Shown one piece after another: positions 36,290 through 43,480 of a stretch of 64,000 nucleotides of DNA. The number at the start of each line of letters is the position of its first letter. Position 1 is the stretch's first letter. Below the pieces are notes generated by a model. That model saw only the letters and a program-made list of their open reading frames with translations, did not search any database and was not told the origin of the DNA. This DNA is from Paludibacter jiangxiensis (GTDB lineage Bacteria > Bacteroidota > Bacteroidia > Bacteroidales > Paludibacteraceae). A program made the position numbers and the translations under genes. The stretch spans positions 1,051,754-1,115,753 of the forward strand of contig NZ_BDCR01000004.1 of the NCBI RefSeq assembly GCF_001618385.1, written 5' to 3'.

Positions 36290-36388
36290 CAATAAACGAG
36301 ATACACCGGGATAAGATTTGTTTTCTCAGGCACACAAAGATTTGAACGGTGTATTTCTTCACTAAGCAACATTTTAATATTTATAATT

Positions 36389-36742
36389 ATGGGAAATACA
36401 TTTGAGCACAGAGCATTACCAAAAACAATCGCCGAATATAATAATTTAGACGAAACGGCAAAAGCAGAGTTAAATAACACAAACCCGGAGCTTTTTCAAG
36501 ATTTGTTTTTAGCAAAATACGCCCCAAAAACACACAAACAGCTATACCCGAATGCAGCGGCGGCAACACCGGCACCCAGTGCGGCGGCAGTGCCGTATGA
36601 CGTTGCGCCGAAAGATACTCCAACCACATTTTCAGACCTTATGCAATGCGGGGAAGCCTTTTTAGCACAGTTCAGAGAGAAACAACCAGCAGAGTACGCA
36701 CGTCTGTATAAGGCAGAGTACGGACACGCCCCAAAGTATTAA
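36389..36742 (+). CDS. Hypothetical protein with Ala/Pro linker and repeated motif
   Basis: I do not recognise this 117-residue protein. Two similar helical motifs, 'NPELFQDLFLAKYAPK' (about 31-46) and 'QPAEYARLYKAEYGHAPK' (about 99-116), flank an Ala/Pro-rich linker ('AAAATPAPSAAAV'). Such a layout suits a short scaffold, adaptor or capsid/tail accessory protein. It starts a three-gene group leading to the tail-hub-like gene. Confidence 0.65.
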   Translation: MGNTFEHRALPKTIAEYNNLDETAKAELNNTNPELFQDLFLAKYAPKTHKQLYPNAAAATPAPSAAAVPYDVAPKDTPTTFSDLMQCGEAFLAQFREKQPAEYARLYKAEYGHAPKY

Positions 36743-36762
36743 CAATTTAACCCACAAAAACA

Positions 36763-37392
36763 ATGGATACACGTATTTTACTATACAAAAACGACACTGC
36801 AATAAACGACATTACAGTAAGGTGCTCAACATCTATCGGTACATTGCAACAAATATGTAGCGAGTTACAAACATTAGGCTGCACGATTGACGTTAACAAG
36901 ATATTGAATACAATCAACCGTACACATTACAATACAGACCAATATACCACTGGCGAAATAGCGGATAATATCCGCTTATTGGTCATCGAACTAATGGGAG
37001 AAACGCCAACAATAGGCGGTTTATCACTTAGCAAAAACAAGCTAAAGGACATTATCGAAATACCGAATTTTGATACCATTCTTTCGCTGGTCAAGCAATT
37101 ACCGCAGCCGATAACTACAATTAAGCCGTATTTAGTCGTTACCACTGGCAATATAGCTTTGAAACCAGACTACAAACAACTGATTGAAACTGCATATTCG
37201 AGATATGCCGAGACTCAAAAGCAGATTGATTTGTACAATTTCCTCACCAACACAAAAGATGCACTAAACGCCCATATTGAAAAATTATCTTACAGCGGAA
37301 GTTTTTTGCCGGAACTGGCCGGATTAAAACCTAATCACCACGCCAAAAGATATGAAGTTGACGGACAGTTTGTAATGAATAAGTGCAAATAA
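36763..37392 (+). CDS. Hypothetical element protein
   Basis: I do not recognise this 209-residue protein. It has no signal peptide or membrane segment and reads as mixed helical ('DIIEIPNFDTILSLVKQLPQP', i.e. about 105-125). It lies between the linker protein and the tail-hub-like gene, only 4 bp before the latter. It may therefore act with that protein. Confidence 0.65.
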   Translation: MDTRILLYKNDTAINDITVRCSTSIGTLQQICSELQTLGCTIDVNKILNTINRTHYNTDQYTTGEIADNIRLLVIELMGETPTIGGLSLSKNKLKDIIEIPNFDTILSLVKQLPQPITTIKPYLVVTTGNIALKPDYKQLIETAYSRYAETQKQIDLYNFLTNTKDALNAHIEKLSYSGSFLPELAGLKPNHHAKRYEVDGQFVMNKCK

Positions 37393-37396
37393 AAGT

Positions 37397-38377
37397 ATGC
37401 TATTGTACTTAAATATGATCTCACAGACCACACTCGGCAACTTACTGTTGCCGGGTGTTTGCAGTTTTGAAATATCCGAAAACATTTTGGAAATGAGCAA
37501 CACGGCAAAAATTATCATTCCAAAAGAATACGGAAAACTGGCCGGTAAATCGGTATTGGATTACTTGAAAGTAGGCCAACGGGTTGAAATACAAGCCGGA
37601 TACAATGGGGAACTTTACACGGAATTTATAGGGTATATCCGTGAAATTGGGGCAGATGCACCGATAACAATTGAGTGCGACGATGAAACCTATGTTTTGC
37701 GCAAACCACCGTTAGTAAAGAGCTATAAAAGCGTAACCCTGAGACAACTACTAACGGATATTATACCAAAGCCGCTAACGTTTAGCTGCCCGGATGTGCA
37801 TTTAGGGAAATATCAGATTGACAACGCCAGTGCATTTGCAGTGTTGCAGGATTTAATACAGCATTTCGGGCTTTACTGCCATTTACAAAATGGACATTTA
37901 CGGGTGGGATTAGCGTTTGACTTCGGAGAAAAAGCCCTTAAATCATACACCTACTATTTGAATGACCCAGAGCGTGGAAACATAAAGAAAAACGAATTAA
38001 AATATAAACGGGCAGAGGATTACGACATACGTATAAAAGCAATAGCGATGGCCGGGACAGGAAAAAGTATAACTGTAACCGTGGGAAGTAAGGAAAAAAA
38101 CGCATCTGAAAGAACATTGCATTTTGCTGGACAAATGACAGAAGCACAGCTTCGTGATTTAGCATTAGGAACGCTTAAGAAACTGGTTTTTGATGGCTAT
38201 ACGGGGAGTATTACCGGGTTTGGATTCCCGACAGTTCACGCCGGGGATAGCCTCACAATATTCGACAAAGAAAACAAAGACAGGGAAGGCAAATTTTTAG
38301 TGGAGAAAGTAGATATAACATACAACGACACCGATGGTTACAGCCGGAAATGTACATTAAACTACAAAATAAAATAG
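37397..38377 (+). CDS. Phage tail hub / late control D-like protein
   Basis: This 326-residue protein resembles the gpD/gp27/VgrG hub fold. An N-terminal beta domain has 'NTAKIIIPKEYG', 'LKVGQRVEIQAGYNG', 'EFIGYIREIG' and 'ITIECDDETYVLRKP'. A middle helical domain has 'LRQLLTDIIPKPL' and 'AFAVLQDLIQHFGLY'. The C-terminal part has 'PTVHAGDSLTIFDK' and 'GKFLVEKVDITYN'. In tailed phages and contractile machines this forms the trimeric hub under the spike. Here no tube, sheath, spike or tape-measure gene accompanies it. A start at 37415 (M7) is also possible. The assignment is by eye. Confidence 0.7.
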   Translation: MLLYLNMISQTTLGNLLLPGVCSFEISENILEMSNTAKIIIPKEYGKLAGKSVLDYLKVGQRVEIQAGYNGELYTEFIGYIREIGADAPITIECDDETYVLRKPPLVKSYKSVTLRQLLTDIIPKPLTFSCPDVHLGKYQIDNASAFAVLQDLIQHFGLYCHLQNGHLRVGLAFDFGEKALKSYTYYLNDPERGNIKKNELKYKRAEDYDIRIKAIAMAGTGKSITVTVGSKEKNASERTLHFAGQMTEAQLRDLALGTLKKLVFDGYTGSITGFGFPTVHAGDSLTIFDKENKDREGKFLVEKVDITYNDTDGYSRKCTLNYKIK

Positions 38378-38406
38378 CCTTTCACACTTCACAGCGTGAA
38401 AGGCCA

Positions 38407-38553
38407 AACCTTTTTTTAATGTTTTGCAGATAAGAGTATCTGAAAACGAGCAACAAAGATAATACAGTTTAGCGAGAAATAAAAATGTACCAGCAAACTA
38501 TCAGCCGGGGAACAAATACAACCTTTTTTTAATGTTATGCAGATAAGAGTATG
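38407..38553 (+). repeat. 34-bp leader repeats, copies 2 and 3
   Basis: Copy 2 (38407-38439) and copy 3 (38520-38553) differ from copy 1 at one to three positions. Copy 3 ends with the ATG of the 72-residue gene; copy 2 ends in 'atc', so it precedes no start codon. The 80 bp between them hold only a 15-codon frame that ends in copy 3. Confidence 0.75.
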
Positions 38554-38769
38554 CAAAAGATTTATTTCGGTGATGTTGTTGTACAACACACCCGCACAGG
38601 CGAAACCCGGACAATCTCCGGGAAAGTATACAAAGAGAGCGACACACCGCCAGCCGTTCACATGAGGGGTTATGTTTTGAAAAGCATAGCCCCAAAAGAA
38701 CGCCCCAGCTATCAGATAATCCGGTTTTGCACAGAAACGGCAAAACACGTAGGAGATACAACATACTAA
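38551..38769 (+). CDS. Small hypothetical protein
   Basis: I do not recognise this 72-residue basic protein, which begins 'MQKIYFGDVVVQH' and looks like a small beta-barrel ('TRTISGKVYKES', 'YVLKSIAPKE'). Its start codon lies in 34-bp repeat copy 3 and a strong terminator overlaps its stop. It is thus a one-gene unit with its own promoter or leader. Confidence 0.6.
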   Translation: MQKIYFGDVVVQHTRTGETRTISGKVYKESDTPPAVHMRGYVLKSIAPKERPSYQIIRFCTETAKHVGDTTY

Positions 38770-38798
38770 AACAACCCCAATAAACAGGGGGTTGTTTT
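38768..38798 (+). terminator. Intrinsic terminator
   Basis: AAAACAACCCC (38768-38778) pairs perfectly with GGGGTTGTTTT (38788-38798), loop of 9 nt, with the T tract included in the 3' arm. The A/T symmetry allows action on both strands. Confidence 0.85.
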
Positions 38799-38819
38799 GC
38801 TGCTAAAAGACACTTATAA

Positions 38820-39767
38820 ATGTTTGATAAAATGATATTTAATGTAATTGTAGACATGGATACGGAAGCCATGACAATAGCCGACCGCAATAAGTTGGAA
38901 ACATGGACAAACGGAGGAAAAACAGAATACAAAAGCCCCATGATTGCAAATGTGGACGGGATAAACATCACTATCAAAGAAAAGAAGTTGCAAATAAAAT
39001 GCAGCCTACACAAGCTATATTTCAAGCTGATGTACGGCATACTGGACAACAGCCAACTATTTACACTATCACAGGCAGACAAAGCCCTAAACATGCTTTT
39101 TGATAGTATAGGGATAGACAAAGCCCGGGCAAAGATAACATACTTTGAAATTGGGTTGAACATACCAACCGAACACGAACCACTGGAATACATAGAGCTG
39201 GTGAAATCAATAACAACCGGAAAGATGCAGACAGAAAAAGAGATGTTTCAGGATGCAAACTACCGGAAATTCCGGCAGAAAACAACGGAGAAACACAAAA
39301 CCATCAAAAAGGTTTTCAAGATATACGATAAAGAATTTGAGGCCGCAGAAAAGAAGCGGACACAGCCAACCGGCAACCATATTCTAAGGATAGAAACCAT
39401 GTACCGTAGGCAAAACATAGCTTTACCAGATTTTTTCAGCAAAGCAAACATACAACGCTTAACATCTGCATTTTACAAAGATTGGATAAGCATAGAGTTT
39501 GAACGATACATTGAAGCCGATAACGGCGTACGAAAATCAGAGAAAGAAAACGCAAAAAACATACTGACTTTAGGCCGGGAGGCTTATTTATCAAAAGTAA
39601 AAGCAGAATTTGACAGCGGGTTATTAACCGAACGGCAATACCGAACGGTACGCGAATTCATACGGGATTGGGACAGCAACAAACACAAATACAGAATGTT
39701 ACCGACCAAACAAGAAACAGAATACAGGCATAAGCTAAAACATTGGTTTTCATTATCACAAGTCTGA
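38820..39767 (+). CDS. Rolling-circle replication initiator, filamentous-phage gpII-like
   Basis: This 315-residue protein follows the segment order of the phage CRI/gpII (II/X) family by eye. A core segment 'KLQIKCSLHKLYFKL' parallels the 'EIKASPAKVL' strand of gpII. A helix then leads to the strand 'AKITYFEIGLNIP', and 'IKKVFKIYDKEFEAAEKK' and 'ILRIETMYRRQNI' match the later 'VAYLKHVEL' and 'VRFEARIMTR' strands. These proteins nick one strand with a tyrosine to start rolling-circle replication. Y in 'FKIYDKEFE' is a candidate but unproven nucleophile. A start at 38832 (M5) is possible. Hairpin-rich DNA follows directly. Confidence 0.65.
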   Translation: MFDKMIFNVIVDMDTEAMTIADRNKLETWTNGGKTEYKSPMIANVDGINITIKEKKLQIKCSLHKLYFKLMYGILDNSQLFTLSQADKALNMLFDSIGIDKARAKITYFEIGLNIPTEHEPLEYIELVKSITTGKMQTEKEMFQDANYRKFRQKTTEKHKTIKKVFKIYDKEFEAAEKKRTQPTGNHILRIETMYRRQNIALPDFFSKANIQRLTSAFYKDWISIEFERYIEADNGVRKSEKENAKNILTLGREAYLSKVKAEFDSGLLTERQYRTVREFIRDWDSNKHKYRMLPTKQETEYRHKLKHWFSLSQV

Positions 39768-39901
39768 ATATCAGTACATTATAAAGCAATGACGATATAG
39801 ACATAAAAACGCACAACACACACAACTAAATATCAAACAGTTACAAGCAAGCAAAAAAAAGAATGGGTACGAATGAGCATGAAAATAGTGTTTTTGGGGA
39901 G

Positions 39902-39979
39902 GGTATATGTACCTATATATTATTGGGTAACTTGTCCTATACTTCCCGTAGGAAGTCCGGCACGGACATACAAGGGAAG
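39902..39979. repeat. Cluster of hairpins after rep
   Basis: GGTA-tatg-TACC (about 39902-39913), TTCC-cgta-GGAA (39943-39954) and GTCCG-gca-CGGAC (39955-39967) lie in a row. CTTCCC (39942-39947) can also pair with GGGAAG (39974-39979) around the last one. There is no gene between 39768 and 39993. Position next to a rolling-circle-type rep suggests an origin, which is inference. Confidence 0.5.
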
Positions 39980-39993
39980 CAACTAAAAACAAT

Positions 39994-40155
39994 ATGAGAA
40001 AGCGAATCACTCTCCCACATAAAATTTATAGTAGTGAAATTGCTATAAGAAAAAACATGCTTTGTACAACGATGCAGAATAACACGGATAAACATGCAGA
40101 CATTTGGAATAAGATAGAGTACGAATGTAAAGAACTGCAAGATCAGAAACGTTGA
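39994..40155 (+). CDS. Small ORF, 53 aa
   Basis: An ATG at 39994 opens a 53-codon frame starting 'MRKRITLPHKIYSSEIA' and ending 'ELQDQKR' with TGA at 40153-40155. It is basic and helical. It fits the spacing of its neighbours (next ATG at 40183) and the strand of all element genes, but is short and without recognisable relatives. Confidence 0.4.
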   Translation: MRKRITLPHKIYSSEIAIRKNMLCTTMQNNTDKHADIWNKIEYECKELQDQKR

Positions 40156-40182
40156 CTTAACAACCCACTAAAATAAAGAAGC

Positions 40183-40476
40183 ATGAACACAACCCAACAG
40201 CAAAGAATGCAATTAGGCCGGAAAATTAGTTTTTTGAAAAGAGTTATCGAAGTATGCGAGATTGCAGACACACACATGCAAAACGGAGCTACTCAACGAT
40301 GGATTTACAAAAATGTAATCAAAAAGCAGTTCAACATATCAATGACAACGTTTAGCAACTACTTATCAATTCCGGCCAAAAAAGAGCTGGCCGAAGCATT
40401 GCAAAGCTATGAGGGTGTAGTAGTAGAACAAAATGCAACCGAAGAACCCACCCCGAACGATGATTTATTTGATTAG
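40183..40476 (+). CDS. Hypothetical protein, probable DNA-binding
   Basis: This 97-residue protein is helical. Residues 35-75 ('ATQRWIYKNVIKKQFNISMT', 'TFSNYLSIPAKKELAEAL') read like a helix-turn-helix, and an acidic tail 'NATEEPTPNDDLFD' ends it. Family unknown. It precedes a 390-bp stretch without a convincing gene. Confidence 0.6.
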   Translation: MNTTQQQRMQLGRKISFLKRVIEVCEIADTHMQNGATQRWIYKNVIKKQFNISMTTFSNYLSIPAKKELAEALQSYEGVVVEQNATEEPTPNDDLFD

Positions 40477-40866
40477 TTTTTAATGGGCAAACACACGAAA
40501 CACACTTAACATACTATAAAACTGACACTTATATTATTTTGAAAGAAAAAGCCGCCCCCGAATATCCAATAAAACACCAGTTTTAGACCAAAATTAAAGG
40601 CTGTAAAGTGATAAAGTTGCAAGAAATGCCCAAAAACGCCAACAAAAAGCATGTTAAGGGTATTCGACACGGAAGAAAGCCGGAAAAAAGCACAAAAACG
40701 GCTGTAGAATCCTACCAAACGGCATTTTGAGAATAAAGCAACCATCCGGGGGGTATGGTTGCTGAAAGTTACAAGAAACACCCACCGAAACACCCACCGA
40801 AAAACGGTTAAAGACTGGTATTTTCATGGTGTATAAAAAGATATGTTGCAAAAACACCCTAAAGCG
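40477..40866. other. Gene-poor stretch with hairpin and short direct repeat
   Basis: A hairpin AGCAACCAT/ATGGTTGCT (40737-40745/40755-40763) has a G-rich loop but no T run. It is followed by a direct repeat of 'aaacacccaccg' near 40777-40800. A 34-codon frame at 40626-40730 (basic, 'MPKNANKKHVKGIRHGRK') is too short to call. I see nothing else. Confidence 0.45.
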
Positions 40867-41202
40867 ATGGAAACGACAAAAAGAAAATCAAAGAAAAAAG
40901 CTGTTATACAACGAAATACATACACAGCCGACCAACGAGCGAAAGCCCGAAGATATTATTTAATGGGGCTTAATTTACAAGAAATAAGCATATTACTTGA
41001 CAACGCACCAGTAAGAACGATCGAAAAGTGGCAAATTAAGGAACAATGGGCGGCACTTCGTGAAATAGAACCAATAAAAGCCCGGGCGTTGTCTTTACAA
41101 GCCGCCGGGAAGTCATACACAGAGATAGCGGAAACGTTGAGCATAAACCGCACAACAGTATGGAGATACCTAAAACAAGCTAAATCAACGGATAAAATGT
41201 AA
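40867..41202 (+). CDS. Terminase-small-subunit-like HTH protein
   Basis: Counted from the ATG at 40867 ('METTKRKSKKKAV') this has 111 residues; an ATG at 40843 would add eight. It has two helix-turn-helix segments, 'ARRYYLMGLNLQEISILLDN' (about 28-47) followed by 'VRTIEKWQIKEQW', and 'GKSYTEIAETLSINRTTVWRY' split over about 80-100. The first resembles the N-terminal domain of PBSX/gpM-type terminase small subunits ('W..K..W'). No large terminase is present, so it may redirect a helper phage packaging motor or be a plain regulator. Confidence 0.6.
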   Translation: METTKRKSKKKAVIQRNTYTADQRAKARRYYLMGLNLQEISILLDNAPVRTIEKWQIKEQWAALREIEPIKARALSLQAAGKSYTEIAETLSINRTTVWRYLKQAKSTDKM

Positions 41203-41212
41203 ATTAAACCAT

Positions 41213-42061
41213 ATGGAACGTAACGAACGCCAACAAAAAGCATTTGATTTAATCCGGGAAGCAAAAGCCCGGGCAAAGCGTAAATATTTGCGGGTCAACA
41301 AATTTAAGCAAGTGCCGGACATGCCCGATTTGTACGTAACAACAACCGGGAAAGTGTACAGATTTGAAGCTGGCAAAGAGTTAAACCCAACCCGGACAAA
41401 CAAAATTATTTTGGCCGGAAAACAATTTGACGTTGCGAAACTCATTCTAAACGCATTCAAGAAAGAACCAATACAAAGAAAACGCCATGTGAAAAGAATA
41501 GACGGCAATAGCAACAATCTAACGCCGGAAAACCTGAAATACATAGACCGCCCCGAAAAAGGGCTTAAAATCGAAATAAACGGCGAAAATCTAAAGTCTG
41601 CAATCCGTTGTTATTTTGAAGTTCCCCGCCGTTACAATGTCAATGACCATATTTTAACCCGGTTTTATCTGAATGATATTATACTGAAACGGCGGTTTTA
41701 TCTCGAACACGCACAGGCCAAAGGAATAGAGATTTTTATGCAATACATGAAAGGCTTTACCAATAGCCGGGCACGGGTCGCAAAAGAATTGGGCTTGTAT
41801 GAAAGCGATTGCAGCAACGTAATAAACAAATTTATCAACCTTTTAGCAGGTGAAATTTTGCGAGACAAAGAAGCGGGATTTTTGAGTGTTAAGGACTTCA
41901 AGCCGAAACCAAAAACCAAAACGCAAATAATACGGGAGATAAACGAGTACAGGAAAGAAAACGGACAAAAACCGATACCACTACGAAAAAAGAGCCTTAA
42001 AGAGAAATTAAACGAGTTTCAAAGGCTGATTAAAGACATTAGAGACACAAACCCGGAATAG
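41213..42061 (+). CDS. HNH-like DNA-binding protein
   Basis: The N-terminal half of this 282-residue protein resembles NUMOD4/HNH_3 homing-type domains. 'YVTTTGKVYRFEAG' is a start strand and 'FDVAKLILNAFKKEP' a helix, followed by 'RHVKRIDGNSNNLTPENLKY' (about 91-110), which parallels 'VHHIDGNK.NN...NL'. The second His of the usual H-x-D pair is Arg here, so nuclease activity is doubtful. A middle region ('SRARVAKELGLYESDCSNVI') looks like a sigma-type HTH and the C-terminus is Lys-rich. It starts 10 bp after the TerS-like gene. Confidence 0.6.
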   Translation: MERNERQQKAFDLIREAKARAKRKYLRVNKFKQVPDMPDLYVTTTGKVYRFEAGKELNPTRTNKIILAGKQFDVAKLILNAFKKEPIQRKRHVKRIDGNSNNLTPENLKYIDRPEKGLKIEINGENLKSAIRCYFEVPRRYNVNDHILTRFYLNDIILKRRFYLEHAQAKGIEIFMQYMKGFTNSRARVAKELGLYESDCSNVINKFINLLAGEILRDKEAGFLSVKDFKPKPKTKTQIIREINEYRKENGQKPIPLRKKSLKEKLNEFQRLIKDIRDTNPE

Positions 42062-42203
42062 GGTACAAAATAAACATCATAAAACCGGGATAGTCTCTAC
42101 CATACCTAAAAACACCACTATATAACAGATGTTTGTATACATTGGTACAACTTTAGTATAAAAAGGCCATAAAACGAGACATTTCAAAGCCTCAAAAAAT
42201 GAA

Positions 42204-42400
42204 TACCTTTGTAAAATAAAAGATAAGAGTTTGTAGCGGCGGTTAATGCTTTAGCAACCACTTCGAGACAACAATATCCTTAACAGGACTTCGATTGCGC
42301 TTTTGTCTTTATTACACATTTGAGAGTATGATTGCGGAGGTTAATGCTTTGGCAACCACTGCGAAAGAGCAACATTTAATGTTGACACTTTCAAATGTGT
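42204..42400 (+). ncRNA. Promoter followed by duplicated, strongly foldable segment
   Basis: TACCTTTG at 42204-42211 is a consensus -7 box. Two diverged direct copies 98 bp apart follow ('ggttaatgcttt.gcaacc' at 42241 and 42339). The second copy lies in a 16-bp stem, 42314-42329 with 42385-42400 (15 pairs including one G-U). Within it GCGGAGGTT folds on AACCACTGC, and CAACATTTAATGTTG is a further hairpin. The first copy has no start codon, so it is not simply coding. A structured RNA, a cruciform origin or a packaging signal all remain possible. Confidence 0.5.
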
Positions 42401-42675
42401 ATTTTTACCACCACATACAAACAACATTTAATTATTCGTTTTATATACTGCACTTTACTACCATAGAAAAGCTGTAACCATAGTAATAGATGCACTATAC
42501 TATTCATCAACAAAGGATAATCAAAGCCAACAAAATGACATACATAGTCAATTGCAAGTTCAATTAAAATGCTCTCGGTAGCTTCTTTTACAAAATGGTT
42601 GAAAACATGATTTACAAAAACGAAATCTAAGTTTCTGTTTACTGCGAAAAATTTTGATAAATACATAATTTGGGA

Positions 42676-42716
42676 GTTTGAAAAAAATTTCAAACAGCCC
42701 CGTTCGCAATGCGAAC
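42676..42716. repeat. Two adjacent perfect hairpins
   Basis: GTTTGAAA-aaaa-TTTCAAAC (42676-42695) and GTTCGC-aat-GCGAAC (42702-42716) lie 6 bp apart in the gene-free part of the element. Role unknown. Confidence 0.55.
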
Positions 42717-42809
42717 ATACAGGTTAAACCCTATTTACCAAAGGACAAAAATCACGTTAAAATATTTAACACCTCAACAGGCTAATTACCAACACATTAA
42801 CAATAAAGG

Positions 42810-43051
42810 CCGGGAGCATAGCGATAGGCAGAAAGCAGACAATATCAAAGCGGGAACATCCGGCGGCTATCATCCGGGAAAGAATCACCATCACCCGGAC
42901 AGACCACAACAGAACATACCGGGAACATAACGATAGGCAGAAAACAGACAAAATCACAGAGGGAACACCCGTCCGGCGGCTATCATCCGGGAAAGAATCA
43001 CCATCACCCGGACAGACCATAACAGACCATACCGGGAACATAGGAATTAAA
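42810..43051. repeat. Tandem 109-113-bp repeats
   Basis: Unit 1 is 42810-42918, unit 2 is 42919-43031 and a third copy starts at 43032 but stops after about 17 bp. Shared blocks are 'cgataggcagaaa', 'ccggcggctatcatccggg' and 'aatcaccatcacccggacag'. Each full unit has a TCCGGG/CCCGGA stem. ATAACGATAGGC in unit 2 recurs in the inverted repeat at 36219-36289. Iterons, an origin or a packaging/transfer site are possible. Confidence 0.75.
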
Positions 43052-43178
43052 TAAAAAAGGCACTTAAGGTGTCCATCTGGGGGCGTGGGCATATAGCCCT
43101 CACAGAGAGATAGTCAAGCCATATCCGGCGACAAAGATATTTATTAAAATGAAATACTTATTCAAATATAAAAAACAG

Positions 43179-43186
43179 TATATTTG
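43179..43186 (+). promoter_or_regulatory. Promoter -7 element
   Basis: TATATTTG, followed by C, fits TAnnTTTG and lies 21 bp before the ATG at 43208. Confidence 0.5.
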
Positions 43187-43207
43187 CATCTATTAAAATA
43201 AAAACTT

Positions 43208-43423
43208 ATGAACTCAACATCAAAAACACATGAATTATTGAGAACGGCTTTTGATTTTATGCTTTCAAAAGCTAACGTAAACGTCTTAACATTTGACGAA
43301 TCAAAAATAATGGGTCAGATTATTGACGTACATTTTAATACTTTAGAAAAAGACACAGCAACAATAACCATTAATAGTAACGTTATTGATATGTTTAATG
43401 TAAAAGAAATTACAGCAGAATAA
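43208..43423 (+). CDS. Small hypothetical protein at right end
   Basis: I do not recognise this 71-residue neutral-to-acidic protein ('MNSTSKTHELLRTAFDFML'). It has its own -7 box and is the last gene of the element, about 115 bp before the right attachment site. Cargo genes often sit here in integrated elements, but nothing in the sequence shows a function. Confidence 0.55.
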   Translation: MNSTSKTHELLRTAFDFMLSKANVNVLTFDESKIMGQIIDVHFNTLEKDTATITINSNVIDMFNVKEITAE

Positions 43424-43480
43424 TAAGCATACATGGTTATAAAAGTGTATTTGGTGATATTCACAATTTTTATACTGGAT

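Noticed and set aside
42204..42400. Retron or diversity-generating element
   Set aside because: The foldable RNA-like segment invited this idea, but no reverse transcriptase gene or template/variable repeat pair exists in the element.
42295..42477. A 60-residue frame in the hairpin-rich region
   Set aside because: It covers the long inverted repeat, and the related upstream copy has no start codon. A structured nucleic acid explains the pattern better, though a decayed gene is not excluded.
42709..42930. A 73-residue frame over the tandem repeats
   Set aside because: It is made of the repeat DNA itself, is interrupted differently in the second unit and has no promoter or recognisable fold.
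42810..43051. Possible CRISPR array
   Set aside because: There are only two full units of about 110 bp and no short repeats with unique spacers. No cas genes are present in the window.
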